Positions 1 through 11,088 of a DNA stretch of 64,000 nucleotides are shown one piece after another (position 1 is the stretch's first letter; every line of letters begins with the position of its first letter). Both the position numbers and the translations under genes were made by a program. The DNA lies in assembly GCA_907165275.2 (NCBI GenBank), contig OU015660.1:8186501-8250500 (forward strand), in the 5' to 3' direction. Source of the DNA: Zygaena filipendulae (Eukaryota > Arthropoda > Insecta > Lepidoptera > Zygaenidae). The notes under the pieces are model-generated. The model ran no database searches and had not been told where the DNA came from. It saw nothing but the letters and a program-made list of their open reading frames with translations.

Positions 1-94
1 TCATGCTAGTTCTAAGTGATATTAACACAAAAAATCTCAGATTCTGTTTCCTTAGCTGGCTGGCGCCCAGATATTTTATTAAAAATAGATAATA

Positions 95-287
95 CTAGCT
101 GTTCCCCGCGGTTTCACTCGCATTAATTTTGGAGTTCCCGCGGGGATTCCGGGACAAAGGTACCCTATGTCTTCCCTGACAATGTGTATGCAAAATTTCA
201 TGGTTATCGGTTGAGCCGTTAAGGTGTGAAAGCATAACAGACAGACAGACAGAGTTACTTTTACATATTTTGTATTATTAGTAGGGA
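95..287 (-). mobile_element. Helitron-like element, subfamily A (LEP1-type)
   Basis: Read on the minus strand it starts TCCCTACTAATA, has a (GACA)n-type microsatellite near its 5' end, a GGAATCCCCGCGGGAA-like palindrome, a 3' hairpin and ends CTAG with T next to it. That is Helitron end structure. There is no coding capacity, so it is a non-autonomous copy of about 190 bp. Confidence 0.8.
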
Positions 288-1507
288 ACTTCCTTTAATT
301 ATTTAATTTAAAACATAATATTTTTCAGCACGTTATACATCGTGTTTTTTTTTTCTTCAAGAAGAAACGACGTTTTAATTATATTTACACTGGCTCTTTA
401 CAGCACGCATTGCTCCTGTTGCCTAAATATGGTATAGTCTACAGACCTCCAACTCTGTGGCATTGTTATACTATTCACCATGTGAGGCATAGTTTCACTT
501 CAAACTCCGCTTGCATGAAATAGTGGCTGAATTTGAAGAGCTTATATTGTCGGTTTATTCATCTTGGTACGGTAAATTACTGAAACGTTTATATAAGACA
601 ATTTTTGAATAATAATTTAGCAGTTAGAACTAGTTTATACCTTATTAATAGTAAATATAAAGATTATATATAACGATATAAAAAAGTCGCATAGTTCTAG
701 ACACGAGGCAGCGTGTCAAGCCAAGTTCAAGCAAAGGAAGTGGCTAGCCAGCGCCGAGTGTAATATTACACGAACGACTTGGTGCCACTTTCACCCTTCT
801 ATAACTCAAAACCTCTTTAACGTAAACACATAAAACTACTGTTTAATTATATTCATAAGGACATGTAGAAACCCAAATTTCATGAATAGATACTTTTTAA
901 AGAAAAATATATAATGATTTTTACTTTAGCAGAAACAGCCGTTAATACCTACTGGTAAAACCTATTATTACACGAAGCTATACATTTCTAATGTAAGGTT
1001 CTGACTGACAAAAAAAAAATTAACATTCTTAATAAACTTAACTGCTACATAGATTTTTATACCCAAAACACTAGAACCCTAAAACAAAGTAGCTAAATAA
1101 GTATAGACAAGCTTAGAGTTATGTATTAATTACCTACCTACTAATACGTATTTATAATGTATTCGTGGATTTCAAAGACTCCAAGTGATGCCAAGTGCCA
1201 ACTATGGCAATGCAATTTAGTTTTTCTATAACAAGACTCAATCTCTTTTGAATTTGCACACGTAATTATGCCACCACAATTAGGACTGCGACGTAATTAC
1301 CTATTTTACAGGAGTTTTGTGTGACACTGTGTCGGCCACTAATGACTTTCAGTGCAGGTTGAAATGGCCTTTTGCAAGGTTCTAACTTCTATAGTGCACT
1401 TGTCGTGCCTTTAATTAATCTGCAATAGTGCATAGCAGTGGAAAGTCGGCTTTATTCTTACGCAACCGGTTGGCAGATACCTCCGAAAAGTAGGTACAGA
1501 AAAAATA
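288..1507. other. No recognisable feature
   Basis: AT-rich sequence with scattered TACCTACCTACTAATACG-type simple sequence. I see no ORF, repeat family or RNA gene that I can support. Confidence 0.5.
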
Positions 1508-1555
1508 TGCGGGATCTCCGAAACTAACGCGCGTGAAACCGCGGGGAACAGCTAG
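1508..1555 (+). mobile_element. Helitron 3'-end fragment
   Basis: Only the last 50 bp or so is left: GGGATCTCCGAAACT, the hairpin around GCGTGAAACCGC and the terminal CTAG followed by T. The 5' part is missing. Confidence 0.65.
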
Positions 1556-2697
1556 TTTACTTATATACAGAATCGTAATCTTTTTTCTTTTATTATATTT
1601 ACTTACCTACCTATAGAAATCATGAAGGGTGGTTTTCAAACGAAATAGGGGCTTATTGGAAATATCGATAAATCTCTAACATTGGGGGCAGGTATTATAA
1701 AAGTTCCTTTTCAGGGATATGCTGAAATACGAACAAAATTTTCGGTGAAATGATTTATATTGAAAAAGTTTTCGCTTACATGGCTTGTCTGGTGACACGC
1801 GAATTCTCGTTTTTGGTTGATGAATTCATATTTTTATATTGAACTATGCCTACTTATTCAGCGGCGTAGTTAAGCTGGTACCACCACCCCCCAAATCGCA
1901 TCTCTCTGCGTGTGCTAAATGCTATGTCTATTAATTCTACGTGTCTAGATACGACCCGCGACGTGTAGTTATTGGAACGGATAGGTCTTATTTATTCAAC
2001 CGAAAACTATAGTACCTACCTATTCCAAATTCATGAAAATTTTATAGGTAAATTTAGAATAATCAGTTCATGAAAATCTGTATTTGAGCTCAAAAAATTT
2101 CAAAGTGAAACTGGTAAAACCGCGAGAAAAACAGGTAACTAGTACCTACTTTATTTTCATGGAGCGTCAATAAATGTGATTGCTGGTGAATGTGAGTGTT
2201 CTTTTAACCATAGAGAGCTTTTTACATCATAACAATATGTTACAATATGCGATATTATAATATTTATTGCAGTAAATAATAATAAAGATAATATTATCAG
2301 TTAAGAAAGTTTTATGACGGACCAAGAGGAGATAAATTTCCATACATATACTGACGTCTGCATGTTTATGAGTTTCAGATCAGCTCAGACGATAGCGAAA
2401 TTTCAGATTTATTACTGCCCCCGATTTCTCATCTCTATATAGATATGCAGCTATTTTACCTACACTTTTATGTGTATGTTTAGATTCTGTCTGATAAATC
2501 TGAAGTTAATAATAAACTGTATACATTAACAATAAGTATATACCTAGGTACTTGACAATAACGGATCTTGGAAACGCTAATATCGATATGATACGAGTAG
2601 GTGTATTAAAACATCGTATAATAAAAATATTATCTCACGGTTAAATATCAAAATGTTATTAATATATGGTACTTAATAATAAAATGCTAGAACTGGA
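1556..2697. other. No recognisable feature
   Basis: AT-rich sequence with no ORF or repeat family that I recognise. Confidence 0.45.
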
Positions 2698-3405
<708 letters not shown>

Positions 3406-3447
3406 AAAAACAGCTTGGTTACAAATAATTGTAACCAAGCTGTTTTT
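3406..3447. repeat. Perfect 19-bp inverted repeat with 4-nt loop
   Basis: The left arm at 3406-3424 (AAAAACAGCTTGGTTACAA) is the exact reverse complement of the right arm at 3429-3447. The loop is ATAA. At 42 nt it is shorter than a normal pre-miRNA. It may be a fold-back element or a cruciform-prone site. Confidence 0.85.
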
Positions 3448-3892
3448 ATTATTTAGCAACGTTTATATAAACGAGACAATAATTTTACGAGAATTGTTCA
3501 GAGAGCTAAGTAACTTAGTCCATTACTCACACTAAATCGACAGAGTTGTGGGACTATAAAAAGTAACGATGCCTCTGATGCTACTTTGGAAGAACTTTAA
3601 TTGTAATTGTTCTTATATTAATAGAACATCTTTCTTCCGTAAATGGCTGTCATCCAAAGAATATTATATTATGTTATAATCATCCATGACAAAATTTCCG
3701 AGGACACAAATAAATAGCATAATATTAAGTGCAGCTGCTAGTTTTCATTGCGTTGACTCTAGTTGTAGACTGTTTCTTACATTTGTGTACTTACACTATG
3801 TACGATAAGATCGTACCCAGGCAAAGTACTTTGTAAAAATGGATTCTAAGAAATCCAACTAAGCATAATAAAGGTTCATGATGTTTATTTGA
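3448..3892. other. No recognisable feature
   Basis: AT-rich sequence without an ORF or repeat that I can name. Confidence 0.4.
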
Positions 3893-4070
3893 ACGCTTTT
3901 TACTATGAGGTGTCCAGTTCCCATCGTCTATAACAGCAGCTGGCATCTTTTAGGCATGCTTTCTACTAATATTTCCACATTTTCCCGCGTAGTCGCAGGA
4001 CAATGACCTTCATATTTCTTTCATATGACGACTCAGCTGGGCGGCGGTGAGGGTAATTTTTCCACGCAAC
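3893..4070 (-). pseudogene. Tc1-type transposase C-terminal remnant
   Basis: The minus strand reads PATTRENVEILVESMPKRCQ, then a frameshift, then AVIDDGNWTPHSKK. The LVESMPKR stretch followed by AVI is the usual closing segment of Tc1-like DDE transposases, where LVESMPRR precedes the C-terminal AVI..GG motif. A frameshift inside the block and stops around it show that it is dead. The upstream catalytic part is not recognisable and no inverted repeats were found, so the element boundaries are unknown. The match rests on a short motif remembered from the family. Confidence 0.5.
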
Positions 4071-5774
4071 TTTAGCTTTACATGCCCAAACATTTTAGAT
4101 CCTTTTGGGCACGTGCACAAAAAAACCGCTTCATAGCGCAATGCGTAACGTGCTCTAAACGCATCTTAGGCATAAAACCACTATACGAGTTACAACCAGT
4201 TTTAATACGGAACTTATATATTTTAGAACACCTGGGTACCCCGAGTACGCTTTTGTCGAACAGACTATCTAGAGCTGTACTTATAATAACTACTTCCATG
4301 GTTATCTCAAAAGAAAATTTACATTAGACTTCTTTTTTCAATATAAGTAAGCACTAAAAAAAGGTTTATGAAAATGTATTAAGTACCTTAATGGTATAAA
4401 GGGGGTGGGTTACTAATAATATTGAACTATGAGTCTTTCAAAGGAATTGATACTTAGGTACTTGAATTTCTTTATCTTCGTTATTGTTTCTCTATCTTTA
4501 TTTAATCTAGAAACATCAATTTTTTATTATTATTGTAACAGGTACATCTATCCTGCGGGGTTTTTAATAATGCAAGAATAAATAAACCGCGATATGAACA
4601 GATTTTACGTCATGTTCAGATAAAAGAGGCACGTACTTCGTACCTTTTGAGTGAAACATCCGAATCTCTATGCAAATACGTAGTCCAAATTATCCAATGT
4701 CAATCCAAACATGCTGGGATTAAATCAATTTGTCGTTACAAAACACAAACCTTTTTCCCATTAGCCAAAAGTAAACCCTAGTAATTGAATTTCAATCGCT
4801 ATAAAGAATTCATTTCGCTTGGCGGATAGTCAGGGGCACGTTGGGCCTGTCACAAAAAGCCGGTCGAAAATTTTAATCAAATTTAAATTGTTCCATTATT
4901 TGGGTTGATTAAAGAATAGGGTCTAACAATAGTAGGTACATTGCTTAGTCAATGTTCTGTCCTTTCGAATGAACGAATAGAAAAATTGAAATTGCCGTCC
5001 TTGTGGCGTATAGGTACTCTGCCGATTTCTTGTGGATGGAACTTATTTAAAAATTTTAACTTTTAAATGTTATCAAACAAAAATGTTTATTGGATATACT
5101 TGAATGTTGAACTAACCGTTGGGCTTTTTTAAAATCATTTATACGTATCCAAGGAAGACAGAACCGTAGACAACTAATCACGAACACGGTGAAAAATTCT
5201 GGTTTTTTTTTCGTCGTAACACACACAATTTACAAAACCAAATCCCACACATCCTTTTATGACGCATGAGTTGGCCTGGTCCCTAGTGTTTCTGTTCTAT
5301 GTGTATCACAAGAGCCAAAACGAAACGGACATAGATCGATTGTGTGAATAAAACAAAGGACTGTCTAACAATAAGTTTGTCTCATGATAGAACACTCTCA
5401 CATAAATTTACCTAATTGATTTCTGTATGTTCGCTTTGATAATAAACGAGACTTTGATAGCTTTTGAAGCGAAAAAGTTACAATAATCTACTAGGTATAT
5501 CTAACAAATAAATTACCTTCCTGTGTAGCGAACGAGACACGTCAAAATGGTAACTAACTAATTAACCTGATTACTAGATGGAAACGTGGCTACAAGGAAT
5601 ACACATTAGTAAGCCATTTGTGGATATACAGGAGTTTCTGCTAGTAGATATAGTTAATCATTTGTTCATTAAAAATGAATAGATCATTCGCCATCCGCTA
5701 ATCACTAGTGAAAATAGAAATACCGCTATAAAATGGTGTCACCTAATTGTCATCGAAAATAAAGCAAATTTTTA
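4071..5774. other. Mostly unassigned sequence
   Basis: Two short frames overlap on opposite strands at 4078-4327. Neither resembles a family I know, and both are about the length expected by chance. The rest is AT-rich with no supported feature. Confidence 0.4.
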
Positions 5775-5916
5775 TGAACGCAAATGTAACGTTGTTTGTT
5801 TATTTGTTTGTTACACTTTTATGCCTTAACAACATAACCGATCGTCATGAAATTTCCATAATATTTGTTGTACCCATTGTACCTACAGGGACTGTAAAAC
5901 TGCGAGGAACAGCTAG
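5775..5916 (+). mobile_element. Degenerate Helitron copy
   Basis: It keeps the AACGCAAATGTAAC start region, a (TTTG)n microsatellite, GCCTTAACAACATAACCGATCGT and ATGAAATTT. The 3' end GAGGAACAGCTAG is followed by T. The middle is shortened. Confidence 0.6.
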
Positions 5917-6084
5917 TACTGTCAGTTGCACTAATATCATAAAGAGGTAAACTTTGTAAAGGAAACTTGTAAGTTTTGATTTAGGGGGTAATCTTTTAAA
6001 TTTCTCAGTCGATTCCAAAAATTATTTCACTGATAGCAAACTTCATAATCTTGAATAACAGACGATAGATACTCTTTAGAGTTC

Positions 6085-6125
6085 TCGAGGGAGTCCCGAA
6101 CTTCACGCAGTTGAAACCGCGAAGA
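6085..6125 (+). mobile_element. Helitron 3'-end remnant
   Basis: GAGGGAGTCCCGAACTTCACG followed by GTTGAAACCGCGAAGAAAC matches the last 40 bp of the Helitron family but lacks the terminal CTAG. Confidence 0.35.
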
Positions 6126-6189
6126 AACGATATAATTATGTACCATAATATATTAAGTTTTATCACTAGCTTTTAGCACTAGTTTTATC

Positions 6190-6561
6190 ATTAGCGATGA
6201 TAGCTCAGTGGTTAGTGCGTTCGGATTAAACGCCGCAAGGTGTAGGTTCAAATCCTAACAATGAGCTTGAGCTGTCGGTGAAGGAAAACATCGTGAGGAA
6301 ACCATAGCATGGTGGTAGGGCGCTCTCTAGTGCCCGGCTGGCTAGCTACCACCTTCAAGTTGCAAATCTGTCGCCAAGCACCTAACGGTGTGTTCCGGCA
6401 GCCCCACTTGAAAGCCAGTTCCCATCCCCACTCCAGGTCGGCAACGCACCTGCATGCCTTCTGGTGTTGCAGATGTCTATGGGTGGCGGTAATCACTTAC
6501 CATCAGGTGTACCACTTGCCCGTTTGCCCCCTATGACATAAAAAAAAAAAATAAAAAAAAA
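6190..6561 (+). mobile_element. tRNA-derived SINE
   Basis: The head is tRNA-like: A-box TAGCTCAGTGGTTAGTG near 6201 and B-box GGTTCAAATCC at 6245-6255, which together form an internal RNA polymerase III promoter. The body contains GGTGAAGGAAAACATCGTG. The 3' part (GGTGGCGGTAATCACTTACC, then ATCAGGTG, then CCCGTTTGCC) resembles LINE-derived SINE tails common in Lepidoptera. It ends in an A-rich tail at 6539-6561. It is not a functional tRNA, because the acceptor stem does not close. ORFs across it on both strands are incidental. Confidence 0.8.
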
Positions 6562-6994
6562 TCACTGAGAAAAGTTTGTTAAATTCATGATAGAGTATAC
6601 TTAAATGGTAGGTAAGTGTAATCAAGCTAAGTGATGAATGAGGTCGGTAAGAGTGTTGCTTTAGAACCGAACGCCCCAATGAATAGAAACGATATATCAT
6701 GGTTCTGTTGTGCGGTGGTTCATTTATAAATAATGATCTATTCATTATTTTGTATGGTGTACAATCCTGCAGTATAAATTGACGATCTGGTGAACATAGC
6801 GGAACCAGACTGGATGGAGATAGTGAAGCACTAGTTGGCGTGGAGATTCTTGCAGAGGGTATTTCAGATTTCTTCAGTAATTAACGTTTTCCAGCTGATA
6901 TGATGATTGACTAGTGGTAGGATTACATAATCACCGTACCGTGAACCTACACGAGTAGAATTTGATGTTTTAGTATGTAGGTTAATCCTACTAA
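6562..6994. other. No recognisable feature
   Basis: No supported gene or repeat between the SINE and the next Helitron. Confidence 0.4.
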
Positions 6995-7202
6995 TCCTAC
7001 TAATATTATAAATGTGAAAATGTGGATGTTTGTATATTTAGATGTTTGGATGTTTGTTACTCAATCACGCAAAAACGGCTGAAGGGATTTGAATGAAATT
7101 TGGCATGCACGTTTTCAAGGGTACAGAGAAGGGTACTTTTCATCCCGGAATTCCCGCGGGAATTCCGAAATTACCGTGGGTGAAAGCGCGGGGCACAGCT
7201 AG
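6995..7202 (+). mobile_element. Helitron-like element, complete, subfamily A
   Basis: One of the best preserved copies. It begins TCCTACTAATATTATAAATG, contains CAATCACGCAAAAACGGCTG, the palindrome GGAATTCCCGCGGGAATTCC, a GTGGGTGAAAGCGC hairpin region, and ends CACAGCTAG. The base before is A and the base after is T, the expected Helitron insertion dinucleotide. It is 208 bp with no ORF. Confidence 0.9.
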
Positions 7203-7845
7203 TAAATAATGATTGCCATATAATATAAATCTCAACTATTTAACTACATTGCATTTTTTTTTTAATAACTTTAAATCAATCATAACTTTTAATAGAAAAA
7301 TAACTGAGAAATAATATAGTGATTTAAACACTGAATGTTTAATTAAGTATCGCACATATTTATTTACAAGGTATGAAAAAAAGTACCTACCCACTCAAAT
7401 TTCCCACGTTTCCAAGATACTGATCGGGTTGAAGCTTTCAAAGCACTCGAGTATTGCGGTGATTCATCTATTCGAGTGAATACGGGATACATGGAGAAGT
7501 TGATAAATATCACATCTCATTCACCTCTATACGATTGAATAGAACCGAACAAGTTGGTTCGATGGATAAAAGGAACCAAGTTAGGTTGAGGTTCTCGTTA
7601 TATAGAAGCTGAAAAGTTGTAGGTTTCCACCAAAGGTGACGAACATGTCTTGATAAATTATATTATCAACAAAAATTTGAAAAATTACGTTTTTCAATTT
7701 AATTGATGAAATTCATAGTGAAAAAAGAAGCCTTTCACTATAGTAAGTAGCAGTAAAGTAAGTATCCGTGACCAAAAACTTTGTGGATATTGATGTACTT
7801 TATAGACTTCTAATTCTGCCATCAATCGGTCTCCATCCTAATAAA
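7203..7845. other. No recognisable feature
   Basis: AT-rich sequence with no supported feature. Confidence 0.4.
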
Positions 7846-8030
7846 TCTCTATAATATTATTTTCCTATTTCAGATATTTTTTTGATTGTTTGTAATGGGT
7901 AAACTCAAAAACTTTTAACCGATTTCGAAATTCTTTCATTTATAGGAAACTACAGTGTTCCTTAGTGACATTGGGTTTTTTTTTATCCCGGAATTCCCTC
8001 GGCAACTACTAAATTAATACGGGAGTAATT
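7846..8030 (+). mobile_element. Degenerate Helitron, 'AAGCTACAGTG' subfamily
   Basis: It matches the tandem element at 45128-45605: AACCGATTTCGAAATTCTTTC, then TATAGGAAACTACAGTG, then ATCCCGGAATTCCC. The 3' CTAG is not preserved. Confidence 0.55.
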
Positions 8031-8825
8031 GTTAGAGAACAACTGTACTATTTCTTTATAAGCTTACAGCCTCACATTATTAGGTGACCAGTTTTGCTTC
8101 AACTTCTAAGGTTTAAGTCAGTTACTGAAAAACAAAAACTTATTTAATCAACTCCTCACGAACATTAATATTCTAAGAAATCCCAGCAAGGCTAAAATAT
8201 ATACGTTATAGGATAATATTCGCTTTCTAAAAACTCAACACGCTATAGTTATATTTCTTCCTGGAAATGTGGTGTTACTTTACGAGGCGGCAGCATGCAA
8301 TGCATTACACACGTAATATCTTCCTCTTTTACCTACTAACTTTTTCTTTTTAAAATGTCTTCTTTTTATGCTCATACCTATTTTAAATTCAAATTTGATT
8401 TTCGTTTTTTATTTTTAATAAGAACTCCCTCAGCTACTGCCATCTACGTGTTTACAACTCTAAAACGTTTTCTATAGTTCTCTCAAAATTTCAGAAAATT
8501 AATGTTTGCAACAGAAATTTCTAAGGAATCTTTTTTTAGAATCAAGTCGGAAATACGACCTCTAGATGTGTAGCGTTATTAATCCACCTAAGAGCATACC
8601 TATAAGTGTGTACCTATACAACGTGTTAACGAACAATTAGCCCAAAATCTGATAGGTACACACCATTTAAAAAAAATTAACAATAATATAATTAAAATAT
8701 AAATTATGTCGACAAAATTAATACTTAAAAAGTTATTCAACATTGTTTGTACTCACCCACACGTGTCAATGACCGATTCGTTTTTTTTTGCTATGGGTGG
8801 CGTACGCGTCAAATAACTATCGGTC
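8031..8825. other. No recognisable feature
   Basis: AT-rich sequence with no supported feature. Confidence 0.4.
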
Positions 8826-8890
8826 TCCCGCAGTTTTAGCCGTGGTAACTTCAGAGTTCCCGCGGGAATTCGAGGATAAACTATGAATAT
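8826..8890 (-). mobile_element. Helitron 3' fragment
   Basis: The minus-strand copy of the 3' third is visible as CCCGCAGTTTTAGCCGTGGT and AGAGTTCCCGCGGGAATTC. The terminal CTAG is lost. Confidence 0.5.
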
Positions 8891-9590
8891 ACTCTTTCCT
8901 TATGAATCGCTCTATCTATTGATGAAAACCGCATAAAAATCAGTGTACCAGTTCGACTTCATTTTATACTATGTGAAGAAGATTTAGACATGGGCTCATA
9001 AAACTAAAAAAATATGACCTATATTACACATGGATCGATTCAGAGGTCAATTCTGAGCAAATTGCTTTCTAGTTTTCAGTTAATTCATTAACAAGATGTA
9101 TATATGCAAATGATTAACAGGGTGAATGTTTTCAAGTAAATGCAGTGGATGGCCAAATATGAAACTACGACCAAAAGCGAAAAATGTTGAAAAGGATGCT
9201 CGAGACCCATTTTGATAAAAACCAAAACCGTATACACAGTTTTTTTTTTAGAGCCACGTCTATTTGAGAAATTCACTCAACAACATCAATCAGATAACCA
9301 CATCTACCTGTACATGGCCGCTACTTGAAAGCTTCCTACCCCAAAGGCCGTCAGCTTTAAGGACAATATACGCTCCTTAAAGCCATATGAATTCCGCATT
9401 CTTGCGACATAATACATGTATAACTACAATAGTATACTTATTACATGCTATGTTACATTATGTTCTGGGTCTTTTGTTACCTATGTTTTTTTTTATACAC
9501 GTGTACACAACAGTGTCTAATTTACACTTACAAAGTATCTTCCACAGGAAGTACTTAAAGGGTAGCTGTGGAGGGTAGGAGCAAGTTTGG
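8891..9590. other. No recognisable feature
   Basis: Short ORFs on both strands (9088-9276, 9387-9578) show no family resemblance and are not taken as genes. Confidence 0.4.
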
Positions 9591-9720
9591 CGCCATACAT
9601 TATTGTGTGCGGCTTTGTGCCCCGGCCTCGTTTTCATATTGCGTTCCGCGCGAGGTAATTTCCCCGGGCGCGTCGCACCGAGTTCCCGGCCGCGACAATG
9701 CCGAGGCGTGAAGTGTAACT
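9591..9720. other. GC/CpG-rich island
   Basis: About 130 bp with a sharp rise in GC and CpG (CCCCGGCCTCG, GCGTTCCGCGCGAGG, CCCCGGGCGCGTCGC) in AT-rich surroundings. On the minus strand a 95-codon frame (9458-9745) crosses it, and CTCCTACCCTCCACAG just past the island resembles a splice acceptor. I recognise no protein. It could be a promoter or exon, or a repeat that I do not know. Confidence 0.3.
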
Positions 9721-10015
9721 TATTTATAATCCTATTTGCTAACAAGTAGATAGGTATTTAAGTTTAACAAATAGTGTCCGTTTTTTTAAGAACCAAAATC
9801 TTTTTTAGTACCTACCTACTGAATTGGAGAAACTCATGCCTGCAAAAAGCTATGCGATCAGCGAGCACTGAGTGTGTTTTTGTAACAGTGAAAATGTATT
9901 GGGCCACCGGTATTTTTTTTTCTTGTGTGCATGTTGTGAGGCAAAAAGCATAGTAAAATGTAACCAAAGAATACGTGTCGAGAAACCCAAAAATAGATGG
10001 TGGTATATACTACAA

Positions 10016-11080
10016 CTAGATTCGCCCTGTGCGCGAGCTGCGAGCAGCTCGCGAGGCTTGGTCGCCCTGTGCCCGGTTGCCCCCCATTGACCTCTATTTG
10101 TTCGAGCACCCCCCACCTGACTCTTTTAGTTTCGGAGATAATCGAGTTTGAATTTTGTTCGGCGGCCATGATTTTTTCCGCCATTTTGAAAAAAAAGTTT
10201 CACTATTGAAATTTGCCCAAGGTGTGGATCAAACTTTGTAAGTAACAGTTTTACTTTTGATGGATAGTTTCGGCGGGCAGTCAACTCACTACCTGATGAG
10301 GAGCAGGAATCGAAAATGTCAAGGTTATCCCACAATCACAGAAACCTCCTTTCCACATCTTAAATACATTATATCGACCTAGAGATGCTCCTTCTGGGAG
10401 AACAATTATGCTTAACTTTTTTTCGCCAGCCATTTCGAATCCGTCCGCCATCTTGGAATTATTTATATCCCGATAGAAGAAGATAGTGCACCACCAACTG
10501 TACAATTTTTTTTTCAATACCCACGGCCGATAGTTTCCGAGCCAGGGCCGATACAATTTCCCCATACAAACAACTAATGTTCGGCGGCCATCTTGAAAAA
10601 TGACGCAATCGAAAAACTGATTCGATATTCGGCATCAGCGACCCCAAAAACCCCCGGATGCCGAACCTCACCCGGATCGGATCAACTTTTTTTTCGGCCG
10701 CCATTTTGAATCCGCCATTTTGGATTTTTACCACACCAGGCGATTGCCCCCCATTGACCTCTATGACATTTGTTTGAGCACCCCCCATCAGACTCCTATA
10801 GTTTCGGAGATAATCGAGTTTGAATTTTGTTCGGCGGCCATGTTTTTTTCCGCCATTTTGAAAAAAAAGTTACACTATTGAAATTTGCCCAAGGTGTGGA
10901 TGAAATTTAGTTAGAAACGTTTTCACTTTCGATGGATAGTTTCGGCGGGCAGTCGACTCGCTACCTGATGAGAAGCAGGAATCGAAGATGTCGAGGTTTT
11001 CCCATAATCATCGAAACGTCCCCTCTACATGTTCCATACATTATATCAACCTAGAGATGCTCCTTCTGGGAGAACAATTA
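10016..11080 (-). mobile_element. Composite Helitron-like element, copy 1
   Basis: Its 3' end (minus strand) is CTAG at 10016-10019, preceded by a 12-nt spacer and a perfect hairpin at 10032-10053 (arms CGCGAGCTG/CAGCTCGCG, loop CGAG), with T on the far side of CTAG. This matches the Helitron 3'-end rule. The body, in plus order, is module M1 (10072-10413), M2 (10414-10533), M3 (10534-10742) and M1 again (10742-11079). M1 ends at CTTCTGGGAGAACAATTAT. The 5' terminal dinucleotide is not resolved. Open frames of 69-109 codons cross the modules, but none resembles Rep or helicase. Confidence 0.65.
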
Positions 11081-11088
11081 TATTATAA

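Noticed and set aside
4078..4327. Overlapping 73- and 81-codon ORFs on opposite strands
   Set aside because: No recognisable family, mutually exclusive, and of a length expected by chance in this amount of sequence.
6194..6265. tRNA gene call
   Set aside because: The A- and B-boxes are present, but the acceptor stem does not pair and the sequence continues into a SINE body and poly-A tail.
7141..7165. GGAATTCCCGCGGGAA palindromes as transcription factor operators
   Set aside because: The motif recurs in nearly every Helitron copy at the same internal place, so it is part of the element.
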